Part shown: piece by piece, positions 36,809 to 48,093 of the stretch
Position numbering within the stretch: the stretch's first letter is position 1
Layout: each line of letters begins with the position of its first letter
Assembly (NCBI RefSeq): GCF_028622115.1
Contig: NZ_CP097263.1
Span: 372,001 to 436,000, forward strand
Reading direction: 5' to 3'
Origin: Kutzneria chonburiensis
GTDB taxonomy: Bacteria > Actinomycetota > Actinomycetes > Mycobacteriales > Pseudonocardiaceae
Length of the DNA stretch: 64,000 nt
Program-made: the position numbers and the translations under genes
The notes under the pieces: model-generated
The model's input: the letters and a program-made list of their open reading frames with translations, nothing else
Databases searched by the model: none
Told to the model about the DNA's origin: nothing

Positions 36809-37534
36809 TCAAGACAACTTGGCCGCGGCGGCGGAGTCCAGCAGCCACAAGGTGCGGTCGGTGCCACGAGCGCCGGCCGCGGGGATCTCGATCGGGGAAG
36901 CGCCGGCAAGGGCACGGGCGACGGGGTCGGCCTTGGCCTCGCCGGTGGTCATGAGCCACACCTGGCGGGCGCGGCGGATGGCGGGCAAGGTCAGGGAAAC
37001 CCGGGTCGGCGGGGGCTTGGGGCAGTCGCGGACGGCGACGACCGAGCGCGAAACCTCATGCACGGCAGGGGAATCGGGGAAGAGGGAGGCGGTGTGCCCC
37101 TCCTCGCCGACGCCCAACAGCAACACGTCGAAAGCGGCGGAGCCGATGACGGAGGCGTAGTCCGAGGCAGCGGCGTCGGGGTCGTCGCCGAAACGGCCGT
37201 CGGAAGGCTCCATGGCGTGGACACGAGCAGGGTCCACACCAACATGGTCCAACAGCGCCGCGCGGTTCTGGGTCTCGTTGCGGTCGGCGTGCCCGGCGGG
37301 CAGGAAACGCTCGTCGCCCCAATAGAAATCGACCCGGGACCAATCGACGGCCTGAAGAGCCGGACTGGAGCGAACGTGCTCCAGAACGGCATTGCCGGTA
37401 CGACCGCCGGTCAGACCGAGGGACGCGACGCCGTGATCGGCCTGGGCGTCCACCAGGGCGGTGATCAGACGGGCCGCAGCGGCGGCGGCCAGAAGGTCGC
37501 CGCCGCTGTGGACCACAACATCGGAACGGGTCAC
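36809..37534 (-). CDS. pgl: 6-phosphogluconolactonase
   Basis: Hydrolyses 6-phosphogluconolactone in the oxidative pentose phosphate pathway. 241 residues: LGLTGGRTGNAVLEHV near residue 38, DWSRVDFYWGDERFLP near 63 (family signature), LLLGVGEEGHTASLFPDSPA near 128, with the HTASLFP block, and TLPAIRRARQVWLMTTGEAK. The GTG at 37534 overlaps the opcA stop by four bases. It is the last gene of the six-gene operon. Confidence 0.95.
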   Translation of the reverse strand: MTRSDVVVHSGGDLLAAAAAARLITALVDAQADHGVASLGLTGGRTGNAVLEHVRSSPALQAVDWSRVDFYWGDERFLPAGHADRNETQNRAALLDHVGVDPARVHAMEPSDGRFGDDPDAAASDYASVIGSAAFDVLLLGVGEEGHTASLFPDSPAVHEVSRSVVAVRDCPKPPPTRVSLTLPAIRRARQVWLMTTGEAKADPVARALAGASPIEIPAAGARGTDRTLWLLDSAAAAKLS

Positions 37535-38604
37535 GAGTCAGCCTTGGCGGTCGCCTTCTTCGAAGAAGACGCACGCTTGGGCTTGTCCTCCGCCGGAGCC
37601 TCGGCCTTGGGCTTGGCGGCCTTGGCCGGCGCCTTCGCGGCAGCGGGCTTCGCGGCAGCGGACTTGGCCGCCGGCGTCGCCACCCGACCCTTGGTGACCT
37701 TCGGGACGGCCATCAGGGCGTCCTTGTAGATCTCGTCGGGGTCGAGCCGACGCAGCTCCTCGGCCAGGCAGTCCCGAACGGAACGGCGCTGCAGCGCGAT
37801 CCGCCGGTCGGGCTGGCCGGGCTGCGTCAGGGTGCCGGTCTTGGCATCCGGCCGAACCAGGTCGACGGCGCCGGACCGACGCTGCAAGGTCACCTGCACG
37901 ATGCCCTCGCCGCTCGACGCCTTGGACCGACCCACCGGCACGCCCAGCCGCGAGGCGAACCAACCGGCCAACAGCTCGGACGACGGCGAGTCGGCCTCAC
38001 CGACCACGTTGGCCGCGGTGACCTTCTCGTGCGGCGGCAGGTCGAGCGCCGCCGCGAGCTGGGCCCGCCAGTTGGTCAACCGGGTCCAGGCCAGGTCGCT
38101 GTCACCGTCCGAATAGGACTTGCGCCGCTGCTCCAACGCCTTGATCGGGTTCTTCTCGGCGGCGGAGTCGGTGATCCGGCGGGTGGCCAGCTGCCCGATG
38201 GAGTCCTCGGCCGGCACGTCCGGCGCCTCGGACGGCCACCACGCCACCACCGGCGCGTCCGGCAGCAGCAGCGGCACCACGCAGCTGGCGGCCTGGTCGG
38301 CCAGCGGCCCGTAGAGCCGCAGCACGATCACGTCGCTGGCGCCGGCGTCGCCGCCGACCCGGATCTGGGCGTCCAACCGGGCCGCGGCCTTGCGGGCCCC
38401 GCGGGCCAGCACGATCACCCGGCACGGGTGCTCGCGGCTGGCCTCGTTGGCCGCCTGGATGGCGTCCTCGGTCTTGGCGCTGTCGTCGGTGACGATGACC
38501 AGCGTGAGCACGCGGCCGAGGGCCACCGCCCCGCCGGTCTCGCGGACCTCCACCAGCTTGCTGTTGACCTGTGCGGTCGTGGTGGACGGCAGGTCGATGA
38601 TCAC
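37531..38604 (-). CDS. opcA: Glucose-6-phosphate dehydrogenase assembly protein OpcA with histone-like tail
   Basis: OpcA associates with and activates glucose-6-phosphate dehydrogenase in actinobacteria and cyanobacteria. 357 residues: LTLVIVTDDSAKTEDAIQAA near residue 33, LLPDAPVVAWWPSEAPDVPA near 108, and ALDLPPHEKVTAANVVGEAD near 188. The last ~55 residues are an Ala/Lys/Pro-rich tail (for example AAAKPAAAKAPAKAAKPKAE) not expected for the family core and similar in composition to histone-H1-like tails. The GTG at 38604 follows GGAGG and overlaps the zwf stop. Confidence 0.93.
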   Translation of the reverse strand: MIIDLPSTTTAQVNSKLVEVRETGGAVALGRVLTLVIVTDDSAKTEDAIQAANEASREHPCRVIVLARGARKAAARLDAQIRVGGDAGASDVIVLRLYGPLADQAASCVVPLLLPDAPVVAWWPSEAPDVPAEDSIGQLATRRITDSAAEKNPIKALEQRRKSYSDGDSDLAWTRLTNWRAQLAAALDLPPHEKVTAANVVGEADSPSSELLAGWFASRLGVPVGRSKASSGEGIVQVTLQRRSGAVDLVRPDAKTGTLTQPGQPDRRIALQRRSVRDCLAEELRRLDPDEIYKDALMAVPKVTKGRVATPAAKSAAAKPAAAKAPAKAAKPKAEAPAEDKPKRASSSKKATAKADS

Positions 38605-40139
38605 GGGCGCCTCCAATGACGACCGGTGCGGGTGAGCATCTGGTCGGCCGAGGGCGGACCCCAGCTGCCGGGGGCGTAGCCCTCGGGCATGCCCTGCTTG
38701 GCCCAGTGGTTGAGCACCGGGTCCAGGATCTGCCAGGACAGCTCGACCTCTTCGTTCATCGGGAACAGCGACGGCTCGCCCAGCAGCACGTCCAGGATCA
38801 GCCGCTCGTAGGCCTCGGGCGACGACTCGGTGAACGCGTGGCCGTAGCCGAAGTCCATCGTGACGTCCCGGACCTCCATGGTGTTGCCCGGCACCTTGGA
38901 GCCGAACCGCATGGTCACGCCCTCGTCCGGCTGCACCCGGATGACCAGGGCGTTCTGCCCCAGCTCCTCGGTCGCGGTGGAGTCGAAGGGCAGGTGCGGG
39001 GCCCGCTTGAAGACCACCGCGATCTCGGTGACCTTGCGGCCGAGCCGCTTGCCGTGCCGCAGGTAGAACGGCACACCGGCCCAGCGGCGGGTGTTGACCT
39101 CGAGCGTGATGCCGGCGTAGGTCTCGGTCTTGGAGTCCGGCGCGAAGCCGCCCTCCTCGAGCAGGCCGAGCACCTTCTGGCCGCCCTGCCACCCGCCGAC
39201 GTACTGGCCGCGCGCGCAGGTCTCGTCGTACGGCCCGGGCACCCGCGCCGCCGAAAGCACCTTGATCTTCTCGGCCCGCAGCGCCCGCGGGTGGAAGGAG
39301 ACGGGCTCCTCCATCGCGGTCAGCGCCATCAGCTGGAGCAGGTGGTTCTGGATCACGTCGCGCGCCGCGCCGATGCCGTCGTAGTAGCCGGCGCGACCAC
39401 CGAGACCGATGTCCTCGGCCATGGTGATCTGCACGTGGTCCACGTAGTTGGCGTTCCAGATCGGCTCGAACATCTGGTTGGCGAAGCGCAGCGCCAGGAT
39501 GTTCTGCACCGTCTCCTTGCCGAGGTAGTGGTCGATGCGGAACACCGACTCCTCGGGGAAGACGTCGTTGACGACGTTGTTGAGCTCCTTGGCCGACTTG
39601 AGGTCGTGGCCGAAGGGCTTCTCGATGACGACCCGGCGCCACTGCTCGGCGTCCTGGTCGGCCAGGCCGGCCCGGGACAGCTGCTTGGTCACCACCGGGA
39701 ACGCGCTCGGCGGGATCGACAGGTAGAACGCGTGGTTGCCGCCGGTGCCGCGCTGCTCGTCGAGCTCTCGCACCGTCTTGGCCAGGTTGTCGAAGGCGTT
39801 GTCGTCGTCGAACGTGCCCTGGACGAACCGGATGCCCTCGGACAGCTGGTTCCACACCTCGGCCCGGTACGGCGTGCGGGCGTGCTGCTTGACCGCCTCG
39901 TGCACGACCTCGCCGAAGTCCTCGTTGGCCCAGTCCCGCCGGGCGAAGCCGGTGAGCGCGAAGCCCGGCGGCAGCAGACCCCGGTTGGCCAGGTCGTAGA
40001 TGGCCGGCATCAGCTTCTTGCGGGACAGGTCGCCGGTCACCCCGAAGATCACCAGGCCGCACGGCCCGGCGATCCTGGGCAGCCGCTTGTCGCGCTCGTC
40101 CCGCAGCGGATTGCGCCACGTGCGCAGAGGGCTGCTCAC
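38601..40139 (-). CDS. zwf: Glucose-6-phosphate 1-dehydrogenase
   Basis: First step of the oxidative pentose phosphate pathway, producing NADPH. 512 residues: nucleotide-binding VIFGVTGDLSRKKLMPAIYD near residue 30, the active-site RIDHYLGKETVQNIL near 200, and EKPFGHDLKSAKELN before it. The start is GTG 40139, overlapping the pgi stop by four bases. Larger upstream frames are shadows of pgi. It is coupled to opcA, whose product it needs. Confidence 0.97.
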   Translation of the reverse strand: MSSPLRTWRNPLRDERDKRLPRIAGPCGLVIFGVTGDLSRKKLMPAIYDLANRGLLPPGFALTGFARRDWANEDFGEVVHEAVKQHARTPYRAEVWNQLSEGIRFVQGTFDDDNAFDNLAKTVRELDEQRGTGGNHAFYLSIPPSAFPVVTKQLSRAGLADQDAEQWRRVVIEKPFGHDLKSAKELNNVVNDVFPEESVFRIDHYLGKETVQNILALRFANQMFEPIWNANYVDHVQITMAEDIGLGGRAGYYDGIGAARDVIQNHLLQLMALTAMEEPVSFHPRALRAEKIKVLSAARVPGPYDETCARGQYVGGWQGGQKVLGLLEEGGFAPDSKTETYAGITLEVNTRRWAGVPFYLRHGKRLGRKVTEIAVVFKRAPHLPFDSTATEELGQNALVIRVQPDEGVTMRFGSKVPGNTMEVRDVTMDFGYGHAFTESSPEAYERLILDVLLGEPSLFPMNEEVELSWQILDPVLNHWAKQGMPEGYAPGSWGPPSADQMLTRTGRHWRRP

Positions 40140-41752
40140 CTCTTGACCTCCTGGACGGCCTTGGTCAGCTCGACCAGGCCGGCGGCCCGGTCGGTCAGGT
40201 GCAGGCGCAGCACCGGACGCCCGTGCTCGGCCAGCACGGAGCCGTCGCCAAGGGCCTGCGCGTGCTGGAGCACGCCCAGCGTGTACGGGCGGTCCGGCAC
40301 GTCGAGATCCTGCTCCACCACACCGGTGATCTGCAGGAACACGCCGTTCTGGTGACCGCCCTTGTGGTACTGGCCGGTGGAGTGCAGGAACCGCGGGCCC
40401 CAGCCGAACGTGGTCTGCAGCCGGCTGGCCCGGGCGACGGCGGGCCGCAGCACGGCCGCGGAGGCGTCGTCGAGCCGGTCCAGGTACGCCTGCACGGCCA
40501 CGTACCCGTGATCGGGGGCGGCGGCCAGGAAGGCGTTCAGCACATCGGCCAGCGTGGTGGCGGTGGCCGGCAGCCAGTCGCCGCTCTGGTGCACCTCGAC
40601 CGAGCCGACGGTCAGCGCCGGAGCCGCCTCGGGCTCGCCGCCGACCGGTTTGTCGAGCAGGGCACGCGCGGCGACCTTGGCCGCCTCCACGTCCGGCTGG
40701 TCGAACGGGTTGATCCCGATCAGCCGGCCGGCGATGGCGGTGGCGAACTCCCACAACAGGAACAGGCCGCCGAGCTCGCCTGCGGTGCTCATGAACGCGG
40801 CGTCGACGTCCGGGCCGATGGCGATCGGAGTGGCGTCGGTGCCGGCGGTGACGAAGCCGGGCGCGTCCGCGTTCTCCACGGCCACCGGCAGCAGGCCGAT
40901 GCCCTCCTTGCCGGTGGACTCGGCGATCAGCTGCTCCGCCCAGTCGGGGAAGCCCTTCACGCCAGAGCCGGTGTCGGCCAGGATGACCTTCTCCGCACCG
41001 TTCGCGTGCGCCGCGCCCCACGCCGCACCCAGCCACAGGGCCGGGTTCTGGTCGTCGTCACGCGACAGCAGCTCGAACGCCGCGGCGGCGTCGTTGAGCA
41101 GCGTGTTGATGTCCACACCGGCCAGGCCGGCCGGCACGAGGCCGAACGCGGTCAGCGCCGAGTAGCGGCCGCCGACGTGCGGGTCGGCGGTGAACACCTT
41201 GCGGTAGCCCGCTTCTTCCGACATCTTCTGCAGCGGCGAGCCCGGGTCGGTGACGACCACGATGCGGCTCTTGGCGTCGATACCGGCCTCGGTGAAGGCC
41301 TTCTCGAAGATGCGGCGGTGGCTGTCGGTCTCGACGGTGCCGCCCGACTTGGACGACACCACGATCACCGTGCGGGACAGGTCGCCGGCCAGCGCGTCGG
41401 CCACCTGGCCGGCGTCGGTGGTGTCCAGCACGACCAGCGGCACACCCGCGGTCGCGGTGATCACCTCGGGGGCCAGCGACGAGCCGCCCATGCCGGCCAG
41501 CACGACGCGGTCGATGCCCTCGCCGGCCAGCTCGGCCGACAGCGCCTCGATCTCACCGACCAGCGGCCGCGAGCTCTCGTGCAGCGTGGTCCACGACAGC
41601 CGGATGGACGACTCGGGCTCGGCCTCCGGCCCCCACAGCGTCGCGTCCTTCGCGGCCAGCCGGGACGCGACCTTGTCCGCGATCAGCTGGTCCACCAGCG
41701 GACGCGCCTTCTCGGCGAGTCCGTCGTGGACGATGTCGACGGAGATCCCCAC
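40136..41752 (-). CDS. pgi: Glucose-6-phosphate isomerase
   Basis: Interconverts glucose 6-phosphate and fructose 6-phosphate. The 538-residue protein is divergent from the E. coli type but shows SIS-fold marks: VVLAGMGGSSLAPEVITATA near residue 84, VVSSKSGGTVETDSHRRIFE near 131, HVGGRYSALTAFGLVPA near 193 and STGQYHKGGHQNGVFLQITG near the C-terminus. This form, next to tal and zwf, is typical of actinobacteria. It starts 10 bases after the tal stop. Confidence 0.92.
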   Translation of the reverse strand: MGISVDIVHDGLAEKARPLVDQLIADKVASRLAAKDATLWGPEAEPESSIRLSWTTLHESSRPLVGEIEALSAELAGEGIDRVVLAGMGGSSLAPEVITATAGVPLVVLDTTDAGQVADALAGDLSRTVIVVSSKSGGTVETDSHRRIFEKAFTEAGIDAKSRIVVVTDPGSPLQKMSEEAGYRKVFTADPHVGGRYSALTAFGLVPAGLAGVDINTLLNDAAAAFELLSRDDDQNPALWLGAAWGAAHANGAEKVILADTGSGVKGFPDWAEQLIAESTGKEGIGLLPVAVENADAPGFVTAGTDATPIAIGPDVDAAFMSTAGELGGLFLLWEFATAIAGRLIGINPFDQPDVEAAKVAARALLDKPVGGEPEAAPALTVGSVEVHQSGDWLPATATTLADVLNAFLAAAPDHGYVAVQAYLDRLDDASAAVLRPAVARASRLQTTFGWGPRFLHSTGQYHKGGHQNGVFLQITGVVEQDLDVPDRPYTLGVLQHAQALGDGSVLAEHGRPVLRLHLTDRAAGLVELTKAVQEVKR

Positions 41753-41762
41753 AGTTATCCCC

Positions 41763-42875
41763 TCAGCCCTTCGCCTTGTCCAGCTGCGACTGCACCGTCT
41801 CGAGCAGCTCGGCCCACGACTTGTCGAACTTGTCCACGCCCTCGGTCTCGAGCACCTCGTAGACGTCGTCGATGTCGATGCCGGCCTGCTCCAGGGAGTC
41901 GAACAGCTCCTGGGCCTGCTCCTCGGTGCCGGAGACGGTGTCGCCGCGCAGGTTCGCGTGGTCGGCCACCGCGTCCAAGGTCTTCTCCGGCATGGTGTTC
42001 ACCACGTTGTCGACCACGAGCTCGTCGACGTAGCGGGTGTCGGAGTAGGCCGGGTCCTTGACACCGGTGGACGCCCACAGCGGACGCTGCGCGTGCGCGC
42101 CGGCCGCGGCCAGCTCCTGCCAGCGCGGCGTGCTGAACGCGCCGACGTAGGCGGCGTAGGCCAGACGGGCGTTGGCGATCGCGGCCTCGCCCTTGAGCGC
42201 CTCGGCCTCGGGCGTGCCGATGGCGGCCAGGCGCTTGTCCACCTCGGTGTCCACACGGGACACGAAGAACGACGCCACCGAGTGGATCTGCGAGATGTCG
42301 TGGCCGTTGGCCCTCGCCTGCTCGATGCCGGCGATGAAGGCGTCCATCACGTCCAGGTAGCGCTGCACCGAGAAGATCAGCGTCACGTTCACGCTGACCC
42401 CCTCGGCCAGTGTGCGGGTGATCGCCGGCAGGCCCTCGACGGTGGCCGGGATCTTCACCATCAGGTTCGGGCGGTCGACCGTCTTCCACAGCTCCAGCGC
42501 CTGCGCGACGGTGCCGTCGGTGTTCTTGGCCAGGCCCGGCTCGACCTCGATGGACACCCGGCCGTCCTTGCCGCCGGAGGCCTGGTAGGTCTCGCGGAAC
42601 ACGTCGCACGCGTTGCGCACGTCGGTCGTGGTCAGCTCGCGCACCACGGCGTCGACGTCGGCGCCGCGGGCGGCCAGCTCACGCACCTGCTCGTCGTAGG
42701 CCTCGCCGTGCGACAGCGCGTTGGCGAAGATGGTCGGGTTGGTGGTGACCCCGACCACGTGCTTGTCCTTGATCAGGCCGACCAGGCTGCCGGTCTGCAG
42801 CCGGCTCCGCGACAGGTCGTCGAGCCAGATCGACACGCCGGCCTCGCTGAGCGCGGCCAAGTTGTTGGCGCTCAT
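41763..42875 (-). CDS. tal: Transaldolase
   Basis: Transfers the dihydroxyacetone unit between sugar phosphates. 370 residues, the long actinobacterial type. [19 protein letters not shown] near residue 12, [20 protein letters not shown] near 36, [18 protein letters not shown] near 108, [20 protein letters not shown] near 138 with the Schiff-base Lys, and [20 protein letters not shown] near 161. GGAGGG within the end of tkt serves the ATG at 42875, two bases beyond the tkt stop. Confidence 0.96.
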   Translation of the reverse strand: MSANNLAALSEAGVSIWLDDLSRSRLQTGSLVGLIKDKHVVGVTTNPTIFANALSHGEAYDEQVRELAARGADVDAVVRELTTTDVRNACDVFRETYQASGGKDGRVSIEVEPGLAKNTDGTVAQALELWKTVDRPNLMVKIPATVEGLPAITRTLAEGVSVNVTLIFSVQRYLDVMDAFIAGIEQARANGHDISQIHSVASFFVSRVDTEVDKRLAAIGTPEAEALKGEAAIANARLAYAAYVGAFSTPRWQELAAAGAHAQRPLWASTGVKDPAYSDTRYVDELVVDNVVNTMPEKTLDAVADHANLRGDTVSGTEEQAQELFDSLEQAGIDIDDVYEVLETEGVDKFDKSWAELLETVQSQLDKAKG

Positions 42876-42877
42876 GA

Positions 42878-44974
<2,097 letters not shown>

Positions 44975-45270
44975 GGACCTGAGCTCCCACTCTTCACGTC
45001 AGGCAGGTGGGGGTGTGGCGGCGCTGGTCGAACGGCTCTTGATCGATACCGTAAGCCGACCGTGCCCAGCCCCTCCCGCTCGCTTCGCTCGTCGTCGGCA
45101 AGCCTAGTCCCGACGTCTCGAATATGTGATCTCAACATGGCTGAGTGAGTCGTGACGGACCTCGCAACGACCCCACAAGAGCGCGTCGGCGGCACGCGGT
45201 TACGATTCATGCGATCGGTGGGACGCCCGCCGGTCCCCATTCTTGTCAACTGTCCGATTCGAGGAGCGAG
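44975..45270. promoter_or_regulatory. Divergent promoter interval tkt / ctaB
   Basis: 296 bases between two divergent transcription units. I see no gene and no strong hairpin. The central part is less GC-rich (GATACCGTAAGCCGACC, GAATATGTGATCTCAACATG), where promoters for the two directions are likely, but I cannot assign -35 and -10 boxes confidently. Confidence 0.5.
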
Positions 45271-46236
45271 ATGCCGCCGGTGAGCCCCGCCAAGGGAATG
45301 CCTGGCAGCACCGCCGTCGACGCCACCACCACATCCGGTCGCTCCGTGCGCGCCGTGCTCGGGGCCTACATCGCCCTGATGAAACCGCGCGTGATCGAAC
45401 TGCTGCTGGTGACGACGATCCCAGCGATGTTGCTCGCACAGCGTGGAATTCCGTCGGTGTGGCTGGTGTTGGCCACCCTGCTCGGCGGCACCATGGCCGC
45501 CGGCAGCGCCAACGCGCTCAACTGCGTCTGGGACGCCGACATCGACGCGGTGATGAAGCGCACCAAGGCCCGGCCGCTGGCCAAGCACTCGGTGCCGGTG
45601 CGCAACGCGCTGATCTTCGGGCTGGCCCTCGGCGTCGCGTCGTTCGCCTTCCTGTGGCTGACCACGAACCTGCTGTCCGCGGTGCTGGCCGTGGCCACGA
45701 TCATGTTCTACGTCCTGATCTACACGATGGTGCTCAAGCGGCGCACCGCGCAGAACATCGTGTGGGGCGGGGCGGCCGGCTGCATGCCGGTGGTGATCGG
45801 CTGGTCCGCGGTGACCGGCACGGTGGGCTGGCAGCCGCTGGTCATGTTCGGCGTGATCTTCTGCTGGACTCCGCCGCATTTCTGGGCGCTGGCCATGAAG
45901 TTCAAGGACGACTACGCCGCGGTGAACGTGCCGATGCTGCCCGTGGTGGCAACTCGGGAACAGGTTTCGCGACAGATTGTCGTCTACTCCTGGGCCATGG
46001 TCGCGCTGTCGCTGCTGTTGCTGCCGGCGACCAGTTGGATCTACGGCGTGTTCGCCGTCGTGTTCGGCGCCTGGTTCCTGGTGTTCGCCCACCGTTTGCA
46101 CAATGAGGTGCGGCGGGGCCAGGAGGGCAACCCGATGAAGCTGTTCCATCTCTCCAACACGTATCTGATGCTGGTGTTCGTGGCGCTGGCGGCGGACGCC
46201 GTCGTCGGCCTGCCGGTCATCGGCCTGCCGTTCTGA
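45271..46236 (+). CDS. ctaB: Protoheme IX farnesyltransferase
   Basis: Makes heme O for cytochrome c oxidase by farnesylating heme B in the membrane. 321 residues with about eight to nine membrane helices. Prenyltransferase motifs are [20 protein letters not shown] near residue 82 (the N-x3-D-x2-D-x4-R type block) and [20 protein letters not shown] near 206. Start ATG 45271 follows GAGGAGCGAG; the upstream frame from 45145 lacks support. Neighbouring tkt is the normal actinobacterial context, but ctaA is not visible beside it. Confidence 0.95.
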   Translation: MPPVSPAKGMPGSTAVDATTTSGRSVRAVLGAYIALMKPRVIELLLVTTIPAMLLAQRGIPSVWLVLATLLGGTMAAGSANALNCVWDADIDAVMKRTKARPLAKHSVPVRNALIFGLALGVASFAFLWLTTNLLSAVLAVATIMFYVLIYTMVLKRRTAQNIVWGGAAGCMPVVIGWSAVTGTVGWQPLVMFGVIFCWTPPHFWALAMKFKDDYAAVNVPMLPVVATREQVSRQIVVYSWAMVALSLLLLPATSWIYGVFAVVFGAWFLVFAHRLHNEVRRGQEGNPMKLFHLSNTYLMLVFVALAADAVVGLPVIGLPF

Positions 46237-46246
46237 CGGACGCACA

Positions 46247-46278
46247 AAAGGGCCATTCCGTTCACGGAATGGCCCTTT
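46247..46278. terminator. Bidirectional terminator
   Basis: AAAGGGCCATTCCG (46247-46260) pairs perfectly with CGGAATGGCCCTTT (46265-46278) around a TTCA loop. It lies between the convergent ends of ctaB and the sigma-partner gene, with A and T flanks usable from both sides. Confidence 0.92.
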
Positions 46279-46284
46279 CGCGTG

Positions 46285-46740
46285 TCAGAGCGTGATGGAC
46301 GGCGTGGTGAGTGACACGTCCGTGGCGCTCACGACCAGGTGGGCCGGGCCGTGGCGAAGTCCGTTGATGGTGAACCGGCCGTGCACATCGCTGCGGGTGC
46401 ACAGGCGCTGGTCGTCGGTGCGCAGCTCGACGTCGTGGCTGCCGGGCGGGGAGAGCCGGCCGTCCATGCGCACCGTTCCGTCCCGGTTGACGCCGACGCT
46501 GAGGCTGATGGTCAGCTCGTCGCTGTCGAAGGTGATGCGGCCGAGGTCGTCGGAACCGGTGCGCTGCCGGCACACCGCGACCGACGGCGGGCCCAGTCTC
46601 AGGCCGTGCAGCGCGACCGCGCAGCGCACCCGCTCGACCAGGTCGGCCGGCGGCGGGTCGGCCGCCGACCACAGGTCGCGAACGGCGGCCAGGATGCGCA
46701 GGTCCAGCTCGTCGATCGGGTCGTCAGGGCGCGGGGTCAT
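46285..46740 (-). CDS. Sigma-factor partner protein with C-terminal beta-sandwich
   Basis: A 151-residue soluble protein with a helical N-terminus (DLRILAAVRDLWSAADPPPA, then LVERVRCAVALHGLRLG) and a C-terminal beta-rich half (DGRLSPPGSHDVELRTDD, GRFTINGLRHGPAHLVVSA) like carboxypeptidase-regulatory/transthyretin folds. The ATG at 46740 overlaps the sigma gene stop (ATGA), so the two are coupled. It is the position where an anti-sigma factor would be expected, but it has no zinc motif or membrane helix; an anti-sigma role is only a guess. Confidence 0.7.
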   Translation of the reverse strand: MTPRPDDPIDELDLRILAAVRDLWSAADPPPADLVERVRCAVALHGLRLGPPSVAVCRQRTGSDDLGRITFDSDELTISLSVGVNRDGTVRMDGRLSPPGSHDVELRTDDQRLCTRSDVHGRFTINGLRHGPAHLVVSATDVSLTTPSITL

Positions 46741-47393
46741 CCCCACTCTCCTTCCGGGTCGGCGATCAGCAGTTCCCGTAACTTCGCCAGGCACCGGCCG
46801 CGGGTCGGGCCGATGCTGCCGCGCGGCATACCCAGCCGGTTCGCGACCAGGCCGTAGTCCGGGCGGGGCGTGAAGGCGACCACCCGCAACAGCTGTTGGC
46901 AGCGGGTGGACAGCTGGTCGACGGCCCTCCACAGCCGTCGCCGTTCGTCGGTGGCCATGGCCCGCTCGTCCGGGCCGTCGGCCGCGTCCAGCAGGTCGGC
47001 GAACGCCTCGTCGCTGGCCACGATCTCCTGCCGGTGCGCGTCCTTGGCCCGCCACGCCTCCCGTTTCGTGGCGGTCACCAGCCAGGCCGTCAGCGCGGCC
47101 GGGGTGTGGATGTCGGCCAGCGAGCGCAGCAGGTTCAGCCAGGTCGTCTGCACCACGTCGGCGCAGTTGGCGGCGTCGAGTCCCTGGGCCCTGGCCACGT
47201 GCCAGAGCAGCGGCGTGAGCTCGACGATGAGCTGGTCCATGCCGCCGCGCGGGTCGGCGCGGGCGGCTTCGAGCAGGTCGGCGATCTGTTCGTAGCGATT
47301 GTTGGGGTCCCCGTTGCCGGAGTCCCCGCTGGTGTCCCCGTCACCCATGTCGGTCGGTGGCCTGCCCGGTCCGTGCCGCGGGTGTCCCACCAT
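46737..47393 (-). CDS. ECF-like sigma-70 family factor
   Basis: A 218-residue sigma factor: region 2 at about residues 55-110 (LLWHVARAQGLDAANCADVV, QTTWLNLLRSLADIHTPAAL), a linker, and region 4 at about 160-215 (VDQLSTRCQQLLRVVAF, RLGMPRGSIGPTRGRCLAKL). The start is ATG 47393, decided by AGGAGG at correct spacing; a TTG at 47417 and an ATG at 47348 are alternatives without such a site. Coupled to the beta-sandwich protein downstream. Target promoters unknown. Confidence 0.85.
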   Translation of the reverse strand: MVGHPRHGPGRPPTDMGDGDTSGDSGNGDPNNRYEQIADLLEAARADPRGGMDQLIVELTPLLWHVARAQGLDAANCADVVQTTWLNLLRSLADIHTPAALTAWLVTATKREAWRAKDAHRQEIVASDEAFADLLDAADGPDERAMATDERRRLWRAVDQLSTRCQQLLRVVAFTPRPDYGLVANRLGMPRGSIGPTRGRCLAKLRELLIADPEGEWG

Positions 47394-47485
47394 CCACCCC
47401 CTCCTCTCGTCCTTCAATCAGGGACGGCCGGGCCGGGTGGGGATACCTGGCGGTAGGTCACGAACAGGTAACGCGGCGGGCCCGT

Positions 47486-47491
47486 TAGGCT
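47486..47491 (+). promoter_or_regulatory. Candidate -10 box, leaderless FKBP transcript
   Basis: TAGGCT lies 8 bases before the ATG at 47500; TCGCGGACC in between offers no ribosome binding site. Confidence 0.5.
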
Positions 47492-47499
47492 CGCGGACC

Positions 47500-48036
47500 A
47501 TGCGCACTGCCGGCCTCGCGGCCCTGATCCTCGCCACCCTGCTCTCGGCGGCCGCCTGCGGCGGCTCCTCCACCGCCGGGTCCCAGACCACGTCCACCGG
47601 GCCGACCAAGACGTGCACCGCGGACGACATCCAGGTCAGCGGCGCGTTCGGCGCCAAGCCGACGATCACCCTGCCGACCACCTGCCTGCCGCCGAAGCAG
47701 CAGCTGAGCAAGGACCTCACGCCCGGCACCGGCGCCGAGGTCAAGGTCGGCGACTCCGTCGCCACCTACTACGACCTGATCACGTGGTCGGACAAGCAGG
47801 AGGTGGACTCCTCCTGGGCCCACCAGCCGTTCCAGCCGTTCCCGGTACAGCCGGTCGGGCAGGCGCCGGTCATCCAGGGCTGGAACGACGGCCTGGTCGG
47901 CATGAAGCAGGGCGGCCGGCGGCTGCTGATCATCCCGCCCGACAAGGGCTACGGCCCCGACGGCAACTCCGGCATCAAGGGCAACGAGACCCTGGTGTTC
48001 GTCGTCGACGCCGTCACGGTGACGTCGGCCTCCTGA
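47500..48036 (+). CDS. FKBP-type peptidyl-prolyl isomerase lipoprotein
   Basis: A 178-residue exported lipoprotein: signal and lipobox at residues 1-20 (LATLLSAAACGG), a Ser/Thr linker, then an FKBP domain (DLTPGTGAEVKVGDSVATYY near 82; APVIQGWNDGLVGMKQGGRR near 125; LLIIPPDKGYGPDGNSGIKG). Probably a prolyl isomerase assisting folding of secreted proteins outside the membrane. ATG 47500 fits both the lipoprotein signal and the TAGGCT -10 box. Confidence 0.92.
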   Translation: MRTAGLAALILATLLSAAACGGSSTAGSQTTSTGPTKTCTADDIQVSGAFGAKPTITLPTTCLPPKQQLSKDLTPGTGAEVKVGDSVATYYDLITWSDKQEVDSSWAHQPFQPFPVQPVGQAPVIQGWNDGLVGMKQGGRRLLIIPPDKGYGPDGNSGIKGNETLVFVVDAVTVTSAS

Positions 48037-48081
48037 GCTGGGAGAACGGCACCTGCGGTCCGGTCGGTTCCGGCCGGACCG

Positions 48082-48087
48082 TATGGT
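48082..48087 (+). promoter_or_regulatory. Candidate -10 box, leaderless start of the CxxC gene
   Basis: TATGGT lies 6 bases before the GTG at 48094, with no ribosome binding site between them. Confidence 0.4.
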
Positions 48088-48093
48088 GCGCTC

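Noticed and set aside
38601-41036. 811-codon frame apparently joining pgi and zwf
   Set aside because: The upstream part is the wrong frame of pgi; zwf starts at the GTG overlapping the pgi stop.
46285-46740. Classical zinc-binding anti-sigma factor (ZAS)
   Set aside because: No HxxxCxxC motif and no membrane helix are present.
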